Position numbers and translations under genes: made by a program. A stretch of 9,852 nt of DNA from JBAYJY01 sp041664945 (lineage in GTDB: Bacteria > UBP15 > UBA6099). Below the pieces are notes generated by a model. The model was not told the origin of the DNA, searched no databases, and worked only from the letters and a program-made list of their open reading frames with translations. The stretch spans positions 1 through 9,852 of the forward strand of contig JBAYJY010000176.1 in assembly GCA_041664945.1 (NCBI GenBank). The letters are read 5' to 3'. Below, piece by piece: positions 1-6,640 of this stretch; position 1 is the stretch's first letter, and each line of letters begins with the position of its first letter.

Positions 1-160
1 CAGGCAAAAGATGTTCGCAGAACTCGTTTCCATAGTAAATTCGGCTGAAGTCGGACAGGCTGAAATGTTTGAGCACCGGTATATCGGATATGAAGATCGT
101 GCTTTCCATATTCATGTATTTTCCCAAAAAGCTATCTCCAGATCTGATATCCCCAGTCAT
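1..160 (-). CDS. UbiV-like U32-family protein, N-terminal part (runs off left edge)
   Basis: The minus strand is open from an ATG at 160 to the window edge (53 codons), with a good ribosome binding site, AGAGGA, at 165-170. Residues 20-53 align without gaps to residues 162-195 of the UbiV-like protein encoded at 6594-7859, with 17 of 34 identical. The shared core is YGNEFCEHLLP here against FGNEYCERLLP there. The conserved cysteine (residue 48 here) falls where UbiV has its first cluster-binding cysteine, just after the barrel's YxG motif. By homology this should be a TIM-barrel protein with a [4Fe-4S] cluster, cytoplasmic and possibly an oxygen-independent hydroxylase. Unlike its paralog it starts almost directly at the barrel, without the ~160-residue N-terminal extension. 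ATGs at codons 16 and 18 are alternative starts, but only codon 1 has a good ribosome binding site. Most of the protein, including the other cluster cysteines, lies outside the window. Confidence 0.8.
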   Translation of the reverse strand, partial: MTGDIRSGDSFLGKYMNMESTIFISDIPVLKHFSLSDFSRIYYGNEFCEHLLP

Positions 161-175
161 TCTATCCTCTCGATC

Positions 176-181
176 ATTATA
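176..181 (-). promoter_or_regulatory. Candidate -10 box for the left-edge minus-strand gene
   Basis: On the minus strand these bases read TATAAT, a perfect sigma70 -10 hexamer. No -35 match lies at the usual distance; that position is occupied by the dyad at 191-211, which could be an activator site. Initiation would fall near 169, leaving a leader of only about 10 bases that barely includes the ribosome binding site. The call is therefore weak. Confidence 0.3.
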
Positions 182-190
182 TGTAAAGGC

Positions 191-211
191 CTGAAACGCG
201 GCGCGTTTCAG
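191..211. promoter_or_regulatory. Operator-like dyad / hairpin between divergent genes
   Basis: Arms CTGAAACGC (191-199) and GCGTTTCAG (203-211) are perfect 9-bp inverted repeats around a 3-base centre. There is no T-run on either side, so a terminator is unlikely. It lies between two divergent starts, next to a minus-strand TATAAT and about 40 bp upstream of the plus-strand -35 box, which suits a regulator-binding site serving either gene. No regulator gene is visible in the window. Confidence 0.45.
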
Positions 212-249
212 CTATAGAATCAGCGGCGGCCACGGCGGAACACCACAGT

Positions 250-278
250 TTGAAGTTCATGCGGGGGGGGCGTATAAT
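250..278 (+). promoter_or_regulatory. Sigma70-type promoter for the large radical SAM gene
   Basis: TTGAAG at 250-255 and TATAAT at 273-278 are separated by 17 bases, a near-consensus housekeeping promoter. The spacer contains a run of eight G (263-270). Transcription would begin near 285, giving a leader of about 68 bases before the ATG at 353. Confidence 0.6.
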
Positions 279-352
279 GCCAATAGAGGCCTGTTCAGGA
301 GCCTGCGTTCCGCATGAAAGCATAAGGCTCTTGATGGATATTGGGGGAACGA

Positions 353-2824
353 ATGGAATCAATAATATTTTATGACAAATCAGCTTACGTGCTGTCTCTT
401 AACGGGTTCTGCAACAACCGCTGCGCAAACTGCGTGTGTGGAAACAACCGCTCAAAATCGGCGCGCACTCGCGAGTCGATCATCCGGGAGGCCGAATCGG
501 CGCGCGAGCTTTTCGACGGTTTCATCCTGTCAGAAGGCGAGCCTACAATGCTTAATGAACTTGCTCAGATCATAACTGATCTCAAAAAACTCGAACCGGA
601 GATATTGCAGATTCACACGAATGGAAGGATGTTCGCATACAAAAAGTACCTTCAGGAATTACTGTCTGTCGAAGGCGTTGATTATCTTGTGAAAATCAAC
701 GGAGCGATCGCCGCCACGCACGACAAGATAACGAAAGCGGAAGGCAGTTGGGCTCAGACAATCAAAGGAATCGCGGGATTGGCCCAAAGCGATAGAAAAA
801 AGATCGGGCTGCACGTATCCATCTCGGTAACTCCAGACACAATCAATGAACTTGACGCCGCTGTCAAAATAATTTCATCGATGAATCCCGATTCAATCAT
901 CTTCACCGGAGGATATCCCGCTTGCGGCGAGTTGGAGCCATCCTGCAATTCGTCGATCGACAATTGTTTGCTGTCAATAACGAAAGAGCGCGGAGCTGAT
1001 AAAATCAGGTCGCAATTTCTCTATGGAGAAGATATAATTCCGAGCTATAACCATAAGATCGTCGATTCGCCTTCAGGCCTTTTCTTCGTGGGAGCGGATA
1101 CGAACAATCCGTGGGTCCTGCGGCACGCGGGCGAATCCGCCAAGCGCAGCCTGATCGTTTATATGCCCTACAATGTGGAAATCGACAAATTTATGGTCGT
1201 CGCAGCCCCGACATCCATTGGGATTCTCAAAGCGTTTTCCGAATCACTCGGTTATCCATGCAATCTGATCGATCTTGAGGCGCGCAATCAGAGTTCCGGC
1301 GTTGACATAGGAAGGCACTACCCGAAAAGGGAGTTCTTTGAAAAAGGTGACTTCTATGCATTGTTATCCGACGATCTCAAAATGAAAGCGTGTCTTGCCG
1401 AATACGAACAACTGCTTCCTCCGGAGGAACTTCAGGGATACGATGTGATCGCTTTGTCCATGATTGACAAAATCTCACTGTCGTCCGGAGCCGCCGGAGT
1501 GCGTTACTTGCGAAATCAGCGGGAAGATGCAGTGATCACGGCCGGAGTCATGCAGGAATCGGATTTCCCGCACTTCAAAGACTATGCTGATTACTGCTTC
1601 GAATTCATGCATTTCGGAGGATACAGCTTCTGCGGATTGTTGAATATGCTTGAATTCGGAGATCGCTCGCCAGCGGCTCTGAGAAGAAAACACGGCGGTG
1701 TCCCCGGTTCCAACAAAATCAATTTCTCCGACATCGTTCCGATCGATCCTAAGTATGATTTCTCTTCTTGCGACACGTCCCTCTATTTTAGAAATGCGTC
1801 GGCCGAATTGCTCGAATTCGCCGACAGCCGGAAGCTCAGCGTCGAAACGACGCCCACCGGTTTTGCGTCTTTCTATTTCTCTCGCGGATGCAAAGCGAAT
1901 TGCGTCATGTGCAGCATGGATGAATTTCATTCGGCCAAGAACCCCGCGACCTCAGCCCGCCGCATCATCGATATCAGCGAATCATCCGGACTCAACTCCT
2001 TTTATATACTCGATCCCGCTATCAACAACGACGAAAAAGGCTTGTTGAAGTTCTGCGAAACAATCATTCGATCCGGGAAAAAAATATACTGGTCTTCCAG
2101 CGCGCGGCCGTCTTTCAAGAATCCTGAACTGCTGCAAGTCATGCGCGAATCGGGATGTGTGTCGCTAGTCTTCGGCATTGAAAGCGGCAGCCAGCGCATT
2201 ATGTCCCTGCTTCGCAAGGGTTTCACCGTGAAAATGTCTTCAAAGGCGCTCAGGGCCGCCGCCGCCGCGGGAATATGGACGCAGATAAATCTGATAAGCG
2301 GATTCGTCACCGAGAACGAGTCCGATGTTGCCAACACGATTAAATTCCTCGAAGATCATACTGACTGCATAGATTACGTCCGCAATCACAGCAGCTTTCT
2401 TTGGCGCGACGATGTGCGAATGTTGCCGGAAGAATTCGGTTTGCGGTTCGTCCCCGGAAACATTAACCACATCTGCGGGATTTCCAAACTTTACGAAGAG
2501 ATGGAAGGGAAGAGTTTTCAAGAAATACTCTCGGATAAACTGAAAGCCTACACCGCGATCGAGGCTGTCCGGACAAAATGGCATGTCCTTTCCGCCTTGC
2601 TCACCCCCTACGATGTTTTTCATTTGTACCGCAGCGGTTACGATAGAAACGCCGTTCACAGGTTTGTGGAATATCTTACAGACAAATACAGGGACAAACT
2701 CGATGTGATTGTTGAAAATGCCCCGACGGTCTTGTTGCGCAATGAAATGTTGCAGGCGCTCACGATGGACTTCGACGCAACGCTTCCGATAATCATTCCC
2801 GCGGGCCTCAAAGACGGCGCATAG
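353..2824 (+). CDS. Tandem radical SAM protein with cobalamin-binding-like middle domain
   Basis: This 823-residue protein carries two separate radical SAM sites. The first (about residues 10-250) has C20-x3-C24-x2-C27 and SEGEPT at 60-65, a variant of the GGEP motif, as in SPASM/MoaA-type enzymes. Residues about 265-440 resemble the Rossmann-like cobalamin-binding domain of B12 radical SAM enzymes but show no DxHxxG motif, so cobalamin, if bound, would lack the lower His ligand. The second radical SAM domain (about 500-720) has C513-x3-C517-x2-C520 and FGIESGS at 607-613, typical of the Elp3/B12 class. It should bind two [4Fe-4S] clusters and SAM in the cytoplasm; substrate and reaction are unknown. 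I chose the ATG at 353, preceded by GGGGGA at 343-348, over an in-frame TTG at 341. The gene converges on the nitrogenase-like pair. A tandem fusion of two different radical SAM classes is unusual; the domain reading is firm for the two cluster motifs and softer for the middle. Confidence 0.9.
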   Translation: MESIIFYDKSAYVLSLNGFCNNRCANCVCGNNRSKSARTRESIIREAESARELFDGFILSEGEPTMLNELAQIITDLKKLEPEILQIHTNGRMFAYKKYLQELLSVEGVDYLVKINGAIAATHDKITKAEGSWAQTIKGIAGLAQSDRKKIGLHVSISVTPDTINELDAAVKIISSMNPDSIIFTGGYPACGELEPSCNSSIDNCLLSITKERGADKIRSQFLYGEDIIPSYNHKIVDSPSGLFFVGADTNNPWVLRHAGESAKRSLIVYMPYNVEIDKFMVVAAPTSIGILKAFSESLGYPCNLIDLEARNQSSGVDIGRHYPKREFFEKGDFYALLSDDLKMKACLAEYEQLLPPEELQGYDVIALSMIDKISLSSGAAGVRYLRNQREDAVITAGVMQESDFPHFKDYADYCFEFMHFGGYSFCGLLNMLEFGDRSPAALRRKHGGVPGSNKINFSDIVPIDPKYDFSSCDTSLYFRNASAELLEFADSRKLSVETTPTGFASFYFSRGCKANCVMCSMDEFHSAKNPATSARRIIDISESSGLNSFYILDPAINNDEKGLLKFCETIIRSGKKIYWSSSARPSFKNPELLQVMRESGCVSLVFGIESGSQRIMSLLRKGFTVKMSSKALRAAAAAGIWTQINLISGFVTENESDVANTIKFLEDHTDCIDYVRNHSSFLWRDDVRMLPEEFGLRFVPGNINHICGISKLYEEMEGKSFQEILSDKLKAYTAIEAVRTKWHVLSALLTPYDVFHLYRSGYDRNAVHRFVEYLTDKYRDKLDVIVENAPTVLLRNEMLQALTMDFDATLPIIIPAGLKDGA

Positions 2825-2866
2825 CAGGACGCCGGCAAACCGCGCCGCTTACAACGCGATAAATCG

Positions 2867-2885
2867 CAGGCCTGTATCCGGCCTG
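2867..2885. terminator. Possible weak bidirectional hairpin between convergent genes
   Basis: CAGGCC (2867-2872) and GGCCTG (2880-2885) form a 6-bp GC-rich stem with a 7-base loop in the 87-bp gap between the convergent radical SAM and nitrogenase-like genes. Only a broken T-rich stretch follows on the plus strand and there is no T-run on the other, so a strong intrinsic terminator is not supported. Its location is the main argument. Confidence 0.3.
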
Positions 2886-2911
2886 TTCAGTTTGGCGGGA
2901 TATGCCGGGAG

Positions 2912-4240
2912 TCAGTACCTTGACGCCGATGCGTCCATGATGCGTTGCGCAAGAGCGATCGCGCCGCCGTAGCCGAGATATGGCATCGGATAAATCATGT
3001 GCATATTGGACGAAGGGGACCCGAGTTCGATGATGTTCAGGAGGGAACTTTGGGATTTCTCCATGTCGATCGCCGGAGAAATGATGATGGCCGGCCCTCC
3101 CGATAATTCCGGCAGGCCGCTTATTTCCGACCATGACGGATTCTCATAGATGTTTATGTTGTCCGGGATGTCCCGACCTGTGATTCGGGCGAGGGCGGAA
3201 AGGAACTCATCTCCGCCTCCTAGGGAAAAGTCCAGAAGAATCACGCTTTCGAGTTCAAGGCCAAGTTCCAGGGCGAGCGCGGAGCAACCTGCGGCAAGAG
3301 GAGTGGCTTGAATGACGCAAATCTTTTTCACCCCGATGCATCTTTTTGCAATATCCAGCAGGAGCTCGGTCTTCTCCTTCTCGGCGCGAATGAAGCGGGC
3401 CGTTATTTGCTCGTCCGCGCCGGCGGCGCGGGAAACGTTTTCAAGCCATCGCGTCGTGCCGTTCAGTCCCATCGGCAGATCCTGAACGAGCGACGGGCGG
3501 CCGCTCAACTTCTCAAGTTCCGCGGCGTATTTTTTGAAATACGGCAACACGACATTGACGGAGCCTGTGTGAGCGGCGAGAAGTTGCGCAGCTTTCTGGC
3601 CCGAGAAGAACCACGAACCGGGGCGAAGGCCCACCGCCTCTATGATTCTCTTTAATTCGCGTATGTTGGCCCCGTGATCCATCTCATATCTTTCGAACGG
3701 ATAGCCGAAAATATTGATGACGCCGGGTTCCGGCGCCATGCTCCAGTCCACGAACCCGGCCATAGCCATTGTGAAATCAGCCAACCCATCGTACGCATCG
3801 CCTTCGTAGCCGGGCGTGGGCACATATACAAGGGGGCAGCCGGCCTTTGGCTGTATCGCTTCAATCGCCTCGCGCATGTCGAAGCCCGTCATCTCGATCA
3901 CGCTTGAGGTGGTCACCGCAATGACTCCCGGCTTCCGCCTCTGTTGGTTGGTAAGAGCCGTGTCCTCAATCATCGAGTGGCTGTCGGTCAGAATGTCCAC
4001 TCCCGTGACTTCTGTCCAGCACACTTGGCTGAAACTTTCGTGGAACTTGTCGGCTATGTGAGTGCTGCCCTTCATTTTGCAGCCGGTGCCTTTGTGCAAC
4101 ACGAGAATCGAGTCCGGTATCGAATGGCTCGCCATGAAGACGCCGAAATAGCGGGTGTGGTTCATAAGAGGAATGCGGAATTCCTTCAACCTGTCTTCGG
4201 GCTTCACTTTCGAATGCTCCTCATCTGTCATATCATTCAC
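2912..4240 (-). CDS. Nitrogenase component 1-like subunit (two-cysteine subunit)
   Basis: This 442-residue protein belongs to the NifD/NifK/BchN/BchB/CfbD superfamily and should form the catalytic heteromer with the product of the gene just upstream. C54 (in HKGTGC) and C74 (in SQVCWTEV) match the first two cluster-binding cysteines. Where the third is expected the sequence reads TTSSVIEMTGFD (110-121), so serine replaces it. The middle segment that holds the FeMo-co cysteine in NifD reads NVVLPYF, with no cysteine. The C-terminal LGYGGAIALAQRI is the usual closing helix of the family, so the protein looks complete. The first codon is GTG at 4240, overlapping the upstream gene by 8 bases; an ATG at 4231, one base after that gene's stop, is an equally plausible start. 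Either arrangement implies translational coupling. Reduction of an organic ring or cofactor is inferred; the substrate is unknown. Confidence 0.88.
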   Translation of the reverse strand: MNDMTDEEHSKVKPEDRLKEFRIPLMNHTRYFGVFMASHSIPDSILVLHKGTGCKMKGSTHIADKFHESFSQVCWTEVTGVDILTDSHSMIEDTALTNQQRRKPGVIAVTTSSVIEMTGFDMREAIEAIQPKAGCPLVYVPTPGYEGDAYDGLADFTMAMAGFVDWSMAPEPGVINIFGYPFERYEMDHGANIRELKRIIEAVGLRPGSWFFSGQKAAQLLAAHTGSVNVVLPYFKKYAAELEKLSGRPSLVQDLPMGLNGTTRWLENVSRAAGADEQITARFIRAEKEKTELLLDIAKRCIGVKKICVIQATPLAAGCSALALELGLELESVILLDFSLGGGDEFLSALARITGRDIPDNINIYENPSWSEISGLPELSGGPAIIISPAIDMEKSQSSLLNIIELGSPSSNMHMIYPMPYLGYGGAIALAQRIMDASASRY

Positions 4241-5477
4241 GCCGCCCGGAAAGAGTCTTTGCTATCAATTCCAAGTTGAAAAGGCATCCCCCGTATCCGG
4301 TCCTCATACTGCCAAGGCCGATCAAAGGCACTTTAGTGGGTCTCACTATCTCGGCCATAGCCTCGACGCAATACACAAGATTGAATTTCGCTTTTCTCAG
4401 GGCTGAGGCCATGGAAACGTTGTCGACAAAGATGTCGAAGCCGGCGTCGATTCCCATCTCCCTCAATTGTCTCGAAACGAGAAACCTTCGCCGAGGCTCC
4501 GGGCTTCCCTGTATGAGAAGCGTGACGTCGAAATTGAGTTCTCTGAAAAATCCCACCTCGCACAAACCGCTTTTGGCCGTGATGTGGTGATTGTATTCTC
4601 TTTCTGTGCCGATATTGTAAGCTATCTTCATTCCGTTCCACTCTTCCGCGCGCGATGAAACGGCGGCCGCCGCCGCTTTCCTCTTATCTCTTATGGCCTC
4701 TTTCATTTCACGGTTTTTCTTGAAATGAGCCGCGATTCCCATAAAAAAATCGTCGGTTCCGGAAACTCCTATGGGCAGAGGGACTTCAAGAGTCGGAATG
4801 CCATGCTCGTTTTTCATTTTTTCGATTATGATTGAAAACAAGCTTTTATCCAGAACAGCGTTCAACGACCCGCGCGGAAGTTTCAGCCATTCCGGCATTG
4901 GCGATTTTTCGCTCAATCCGGCGTTTACTTCGATACCCGCGGCGGCAAGAATTCCCGCTATCTCTCCGCCGTCCGGCGGAAACCCTATCAGATTAACAGA
5001 GAACGGGATCGGTTCCGCTTTCGCGCTTGCGGCGCGGTACATCAAATCAGCGTGCCGGTCCACGACCTTTTTGGGAGAAATATCATCAAGCCCCGAAGAC
5101 GTCACAGCTATGACAGGCATGGAGATTTCCTCGGCCGCTTCGGCAAGTCCGTTTTCGATGTCGTCTCCTATCAGTTCCGAGAGACAACTGCCGAATACGT
5201 ATATAGCGGCCGGATTTTCCAATTCCGCGACTAACCTTACGCACTCGGACAGCCTTTCCATCGTGGAACCGGCCATGACGTCGCTCTCGCGAAGATTCGT
5301 GCAGAAAAAGCGGTCGGATGAATATCCCGGAACTCCTCTGGGCAGGATGTTGGCGCAATCGCGGTATGAGTGGATTATCACGGCGAAATCCCCACCGGTT
5401 CGCGCGAGACATATGCAAAGCCCCTCGAGGAGACATGCGTGCTGTGCGAGTTTTGCGTTGTCGAATACTTTTCTCAT
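4233..5477 (-). CDS. Nitrogenase component 1-like subunit (three-cysteine subunit)
   Basis: This 414-residue protein is the second NifD/NifK-type subunit and the first gene of a two-gene operon. All three cluster cysteines are visible: C41 (HSYRDC), C59 (FFCTNLRESD) and C98, the last in FGSCLSELIGDDI, which closely matches the GSC/SEC...IGDD signature of the family. The middle segment reads LNAVLDKSLF and then GIPTLEVPLPIG, with no cysteine at the FeMo-co ligand site. The C-terminal TGYGGCLFNLELI is the family's closing motif. It is shorter than NifD or NifK (about 490-520 residues) and close to the dark-operative reductase and CfbD size class. With its partner it should bind a bridging iron-sulfur cluster at the interface and receive electrons from the NifH-like protein encoded divergently. 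The ATG at 5477 has no strong ribosome binding site. It is not expected to fix nitrogen. Confidence 0.9.
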   Translation of the reverse strand: MRKVFDNAKLAQHACLLEGLCICLARTGGDFAVIIHSYRDCANILPRGVPGYSSDRFFCTNLRESDVMAGSTMERLSECVRLVAELENPAAIYVFGSCLSELIGDDIENGLAEAAEEISMPVIAVTSSGLDDISPKKVVDRHADLMYRAASAKAEPIPFSVNLIGFPPDGGEIAGILAAAGIEVNAGLSEKSPMPEWLKLPRGSLNAVLDKSLFSIIIEKMKNEHGIPTLEVPLPIGVSGTDDFFMGIAAHFKKNREMKEAIRDKRKAAAAAVSSRAEEWNGMKIAYNIGTEREYNHHITAKSGLCEVGFFRELNFDVTLLIQGSPEPRRRFLVSRQLREMGIDAGFDIFVDNVSMASALRKAKFNLVYCVEAMAEIVRPTKVPLIGLGSMRTGYGGCLFNLELIAKTLSGRRE

Positions 5478-5797
5478 ATTTCAAACAGCCGGCCCGGCTT
5501 TATGCCTTCCATAGCCCGGATACAATGGCGCGGAATGACAATTCGATAAAAAACCGCTCGCCCGGAAAGCGCCTGTTAATTCTAATGTCTGTAAACAAAG
5601 CGGTCAAGAACAGATATGAACGCCATCCGGCCGCAGGTTCAATTTTTCAGCGCTAAAATCCGTTAATAATTTGACAAAGCCGGAAAGGCCGCGGCCGCTG
5701 ACTGTCATAAGAGACGCGTGTTTGAAAGAAAGCGCGCCGCCGATTATACTTGATTTTCAAGCGGGGAGTTGTTTCAATAAAATTCGAAAGGCATCGA
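5478..5797. other. 320-bp divergent intergenic region of the nitrogenase-like genes
   Basis: No credible gene lies between the divergent NifD/K-like and NifH-like starts. It holds the plus-strand promoter annotated separately and a 10-bp GC palindrome at 5687-5696 (GGCCGCGGCC). For the minus-strand operon the best I can see is TTGAAC at 5642-5637 with a poor -10, TCATAT, 17 bases downstream, so its promoter remains unresolved. TTGACA occurs at 5671-5676 on the plus strand but has no -10 at the right distance. I saw no riboswitch fold or NifA/sigma54 site. Confidence 0.5.
5722..5750 (+). promoter_or_regulatory. Sigma70-type promoter for the NifH-like gene
   Basis: TTGAAA at 5722-5727 and TATACT at 5745-5750 are separated by 17 bases. 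Initiation near 5757 gives a leader of about 40 bases before the ATG at 5798. True nif genes commonly use sigma54 promoters; here the sequence points to the housekeeping sigma factor. Confidence 0.6.
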
Positions 5798-6640
5798 ATG
5801 AGACAGATAGCGTTTTACGGCAAAGGCGGCGCGGGAAAATCCACGATTGTGTCGAACCTGAGCGTTGTTTTTGCCGGCGCCGGCAAAAAGGTTATGCAAG
5901 TGGGGTGTGATCCTAAACACGATTCGACACGAAGCCTTCTTAAGGGCGAGCGGCCGATAACTGCCGTCGAGCTATTTCAGAAAAAGAGACCCGATGCGAT
6001 AAGCGCTAATGAGCTTGTGTTCAAAGGCGAGTTCGGCATTGACTGCATCGAGGTTGGCGGCCCCGAACCGGGAGCTGGCTGCGCGGGTCTTGGCATAATA
6101 AAAACGCTGGAATTGATGAGGGCCCTTGGTTTGCCGGACAAAGACTCAGATTACGTCTTTTTCGATGTGCTGGGCGACGTTGTGTGCGGAGGATTTGCCA
6201 CGCCGCTTCGGCTCAGATTCGCTGACGAGGTGTACGTCATCATATCCGCCGAGATGATGTCCCTTTACGCCGCAAACAATATTTGCCGCGGCATCGTGAG
6301 GTACACGAAGACGGGAAATGTCAGGCTCGGAGGCTTCATTGGCAATCAGAGAAGCTCCGGCGCGGATATGGGAATTCTCGGAAAATTCGCGGAAAAGCTT
6401 GGCTCGTCGCTTGTTTTTCTGATGCCGTGGAGCCGCGATATCACAGAAGCCGAGCGGATGGGGAAAACCGCTGTAGCGATTGATCCTTCATCTGAAACCG
6501 CCGGTTTGTTCCGAATGCTTGCGGAAAGAATTGAAAAGAACGCCGATCTATGCATCCCGAATCCTATGTCCGACGATGAATTCGAAACATTTTTCAAACA
6601 GAATTCGGGGGCTCGGCAAACCGATTGTGATTCGGAATGA
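5798..6640 (+). CDS. NifH/BchL/CfbC-like ATP-dependent electron-donor protein
   Basis: This 280-residue protein is an iron-protein homologue that would form a homodimer around one [4Fe-4S] cluster and use ATP hydrolysis to pass electrons to the NifD/K-like pair. Visible motifs are the P-loop GKGGAGKS (8-15), GCDPKHDST (36-44), the cluster cysteine C95 in GCAGLG, and the cluster cysteine C130 in DVLGDVVCGGFA (123-134). PKHDST, rather than PKADST of NifH, is the form I recall for BchL and CfbC. The arginine that follows the first cluster cysteine in NifH (Arg100, the ADP-ribosylation site) is leucine here (L98), so that form of control is not available. I start at the ATG at 5798, which gives the classic MRQIAFYGKGG beginning and has GAAAGG 6 bases upstream; the frame is also open from a TTG at 5750. 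Its 3' end overlaps the convergent UbiV-like gene by 47 bases. Confidence 0.93.
   Translation: MRQIAFYGKGGAGKSTIVSNLSVVFAGAGKKVMQVGCDPKHDSTRSLLKGERPITAVELFQKKRPDAISANELVFKGEFGIDCIEVGGPEPGAGCAGLGIIKTLELMRALGLPDKDSDYVFFDVLGDVVCGGFATPLRLRFADEVYVIISAEMMSLYAANNICRGIVRYTKTGNVRLGGFIGNQRSSGADMGILGKFAEKLGSSLVFLMPWSRDITEAERMGKTAVAIDPSSETAGLFRMLAERIEKNADLCIPNPMSDDEFETFFKQNSGARQTDCDSE

Noticed and set aside
11..217. Plus-strand 68-residue ORF at the left edge
   Set aside because: It is antisense to the UbiV-like frame with clear homology at 1-160, has no recognisable domain, and extends into the promoter/dyad region.
1475..1930. Minus-strand 151-residue ORF
   Set aside because: Antisense to the B12-like and second radical SAM region of the large protein; Arg-rich and without motifs.
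2240..2659. Minus-strand 139-residue ORF
   Set aside because: Antisense to the second radical SAM domain and C-terminal region of the large protein; no independent support.
4771..5514. Plus-strand 247-residue ORF
   Set aside because: It lies almost entirely antisense to the three-cysteine nitrogenase-like subunit, whose motifs are unmistakable. The protein is Ser/Pro/Arg-rich with no domain, as expected of a shadow frame.
5671..5676. TTGACA as a -35 box for the NifH-like gene
   Set aside because: No -10-like hexamer lies 16-18 bases downstream; the TTGAAA/TATACT pair at 5722-5750 is clearly better.
5687..5696. GC palindrome GGCCGCGGCC as an operator
   Set aside because: Short, made only of G and C, and of a kind common in moderately GC-rich DNA; no further symmetry around it.
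2912..6640. True dinitrogen-fixing nitrogenase
   Set aside because: No cysteine at the FeMo-co ligand segment in either large subunit, one P-cluster cysteine replaced by serine, subunits too short, and no cofactor assembly genes in view.
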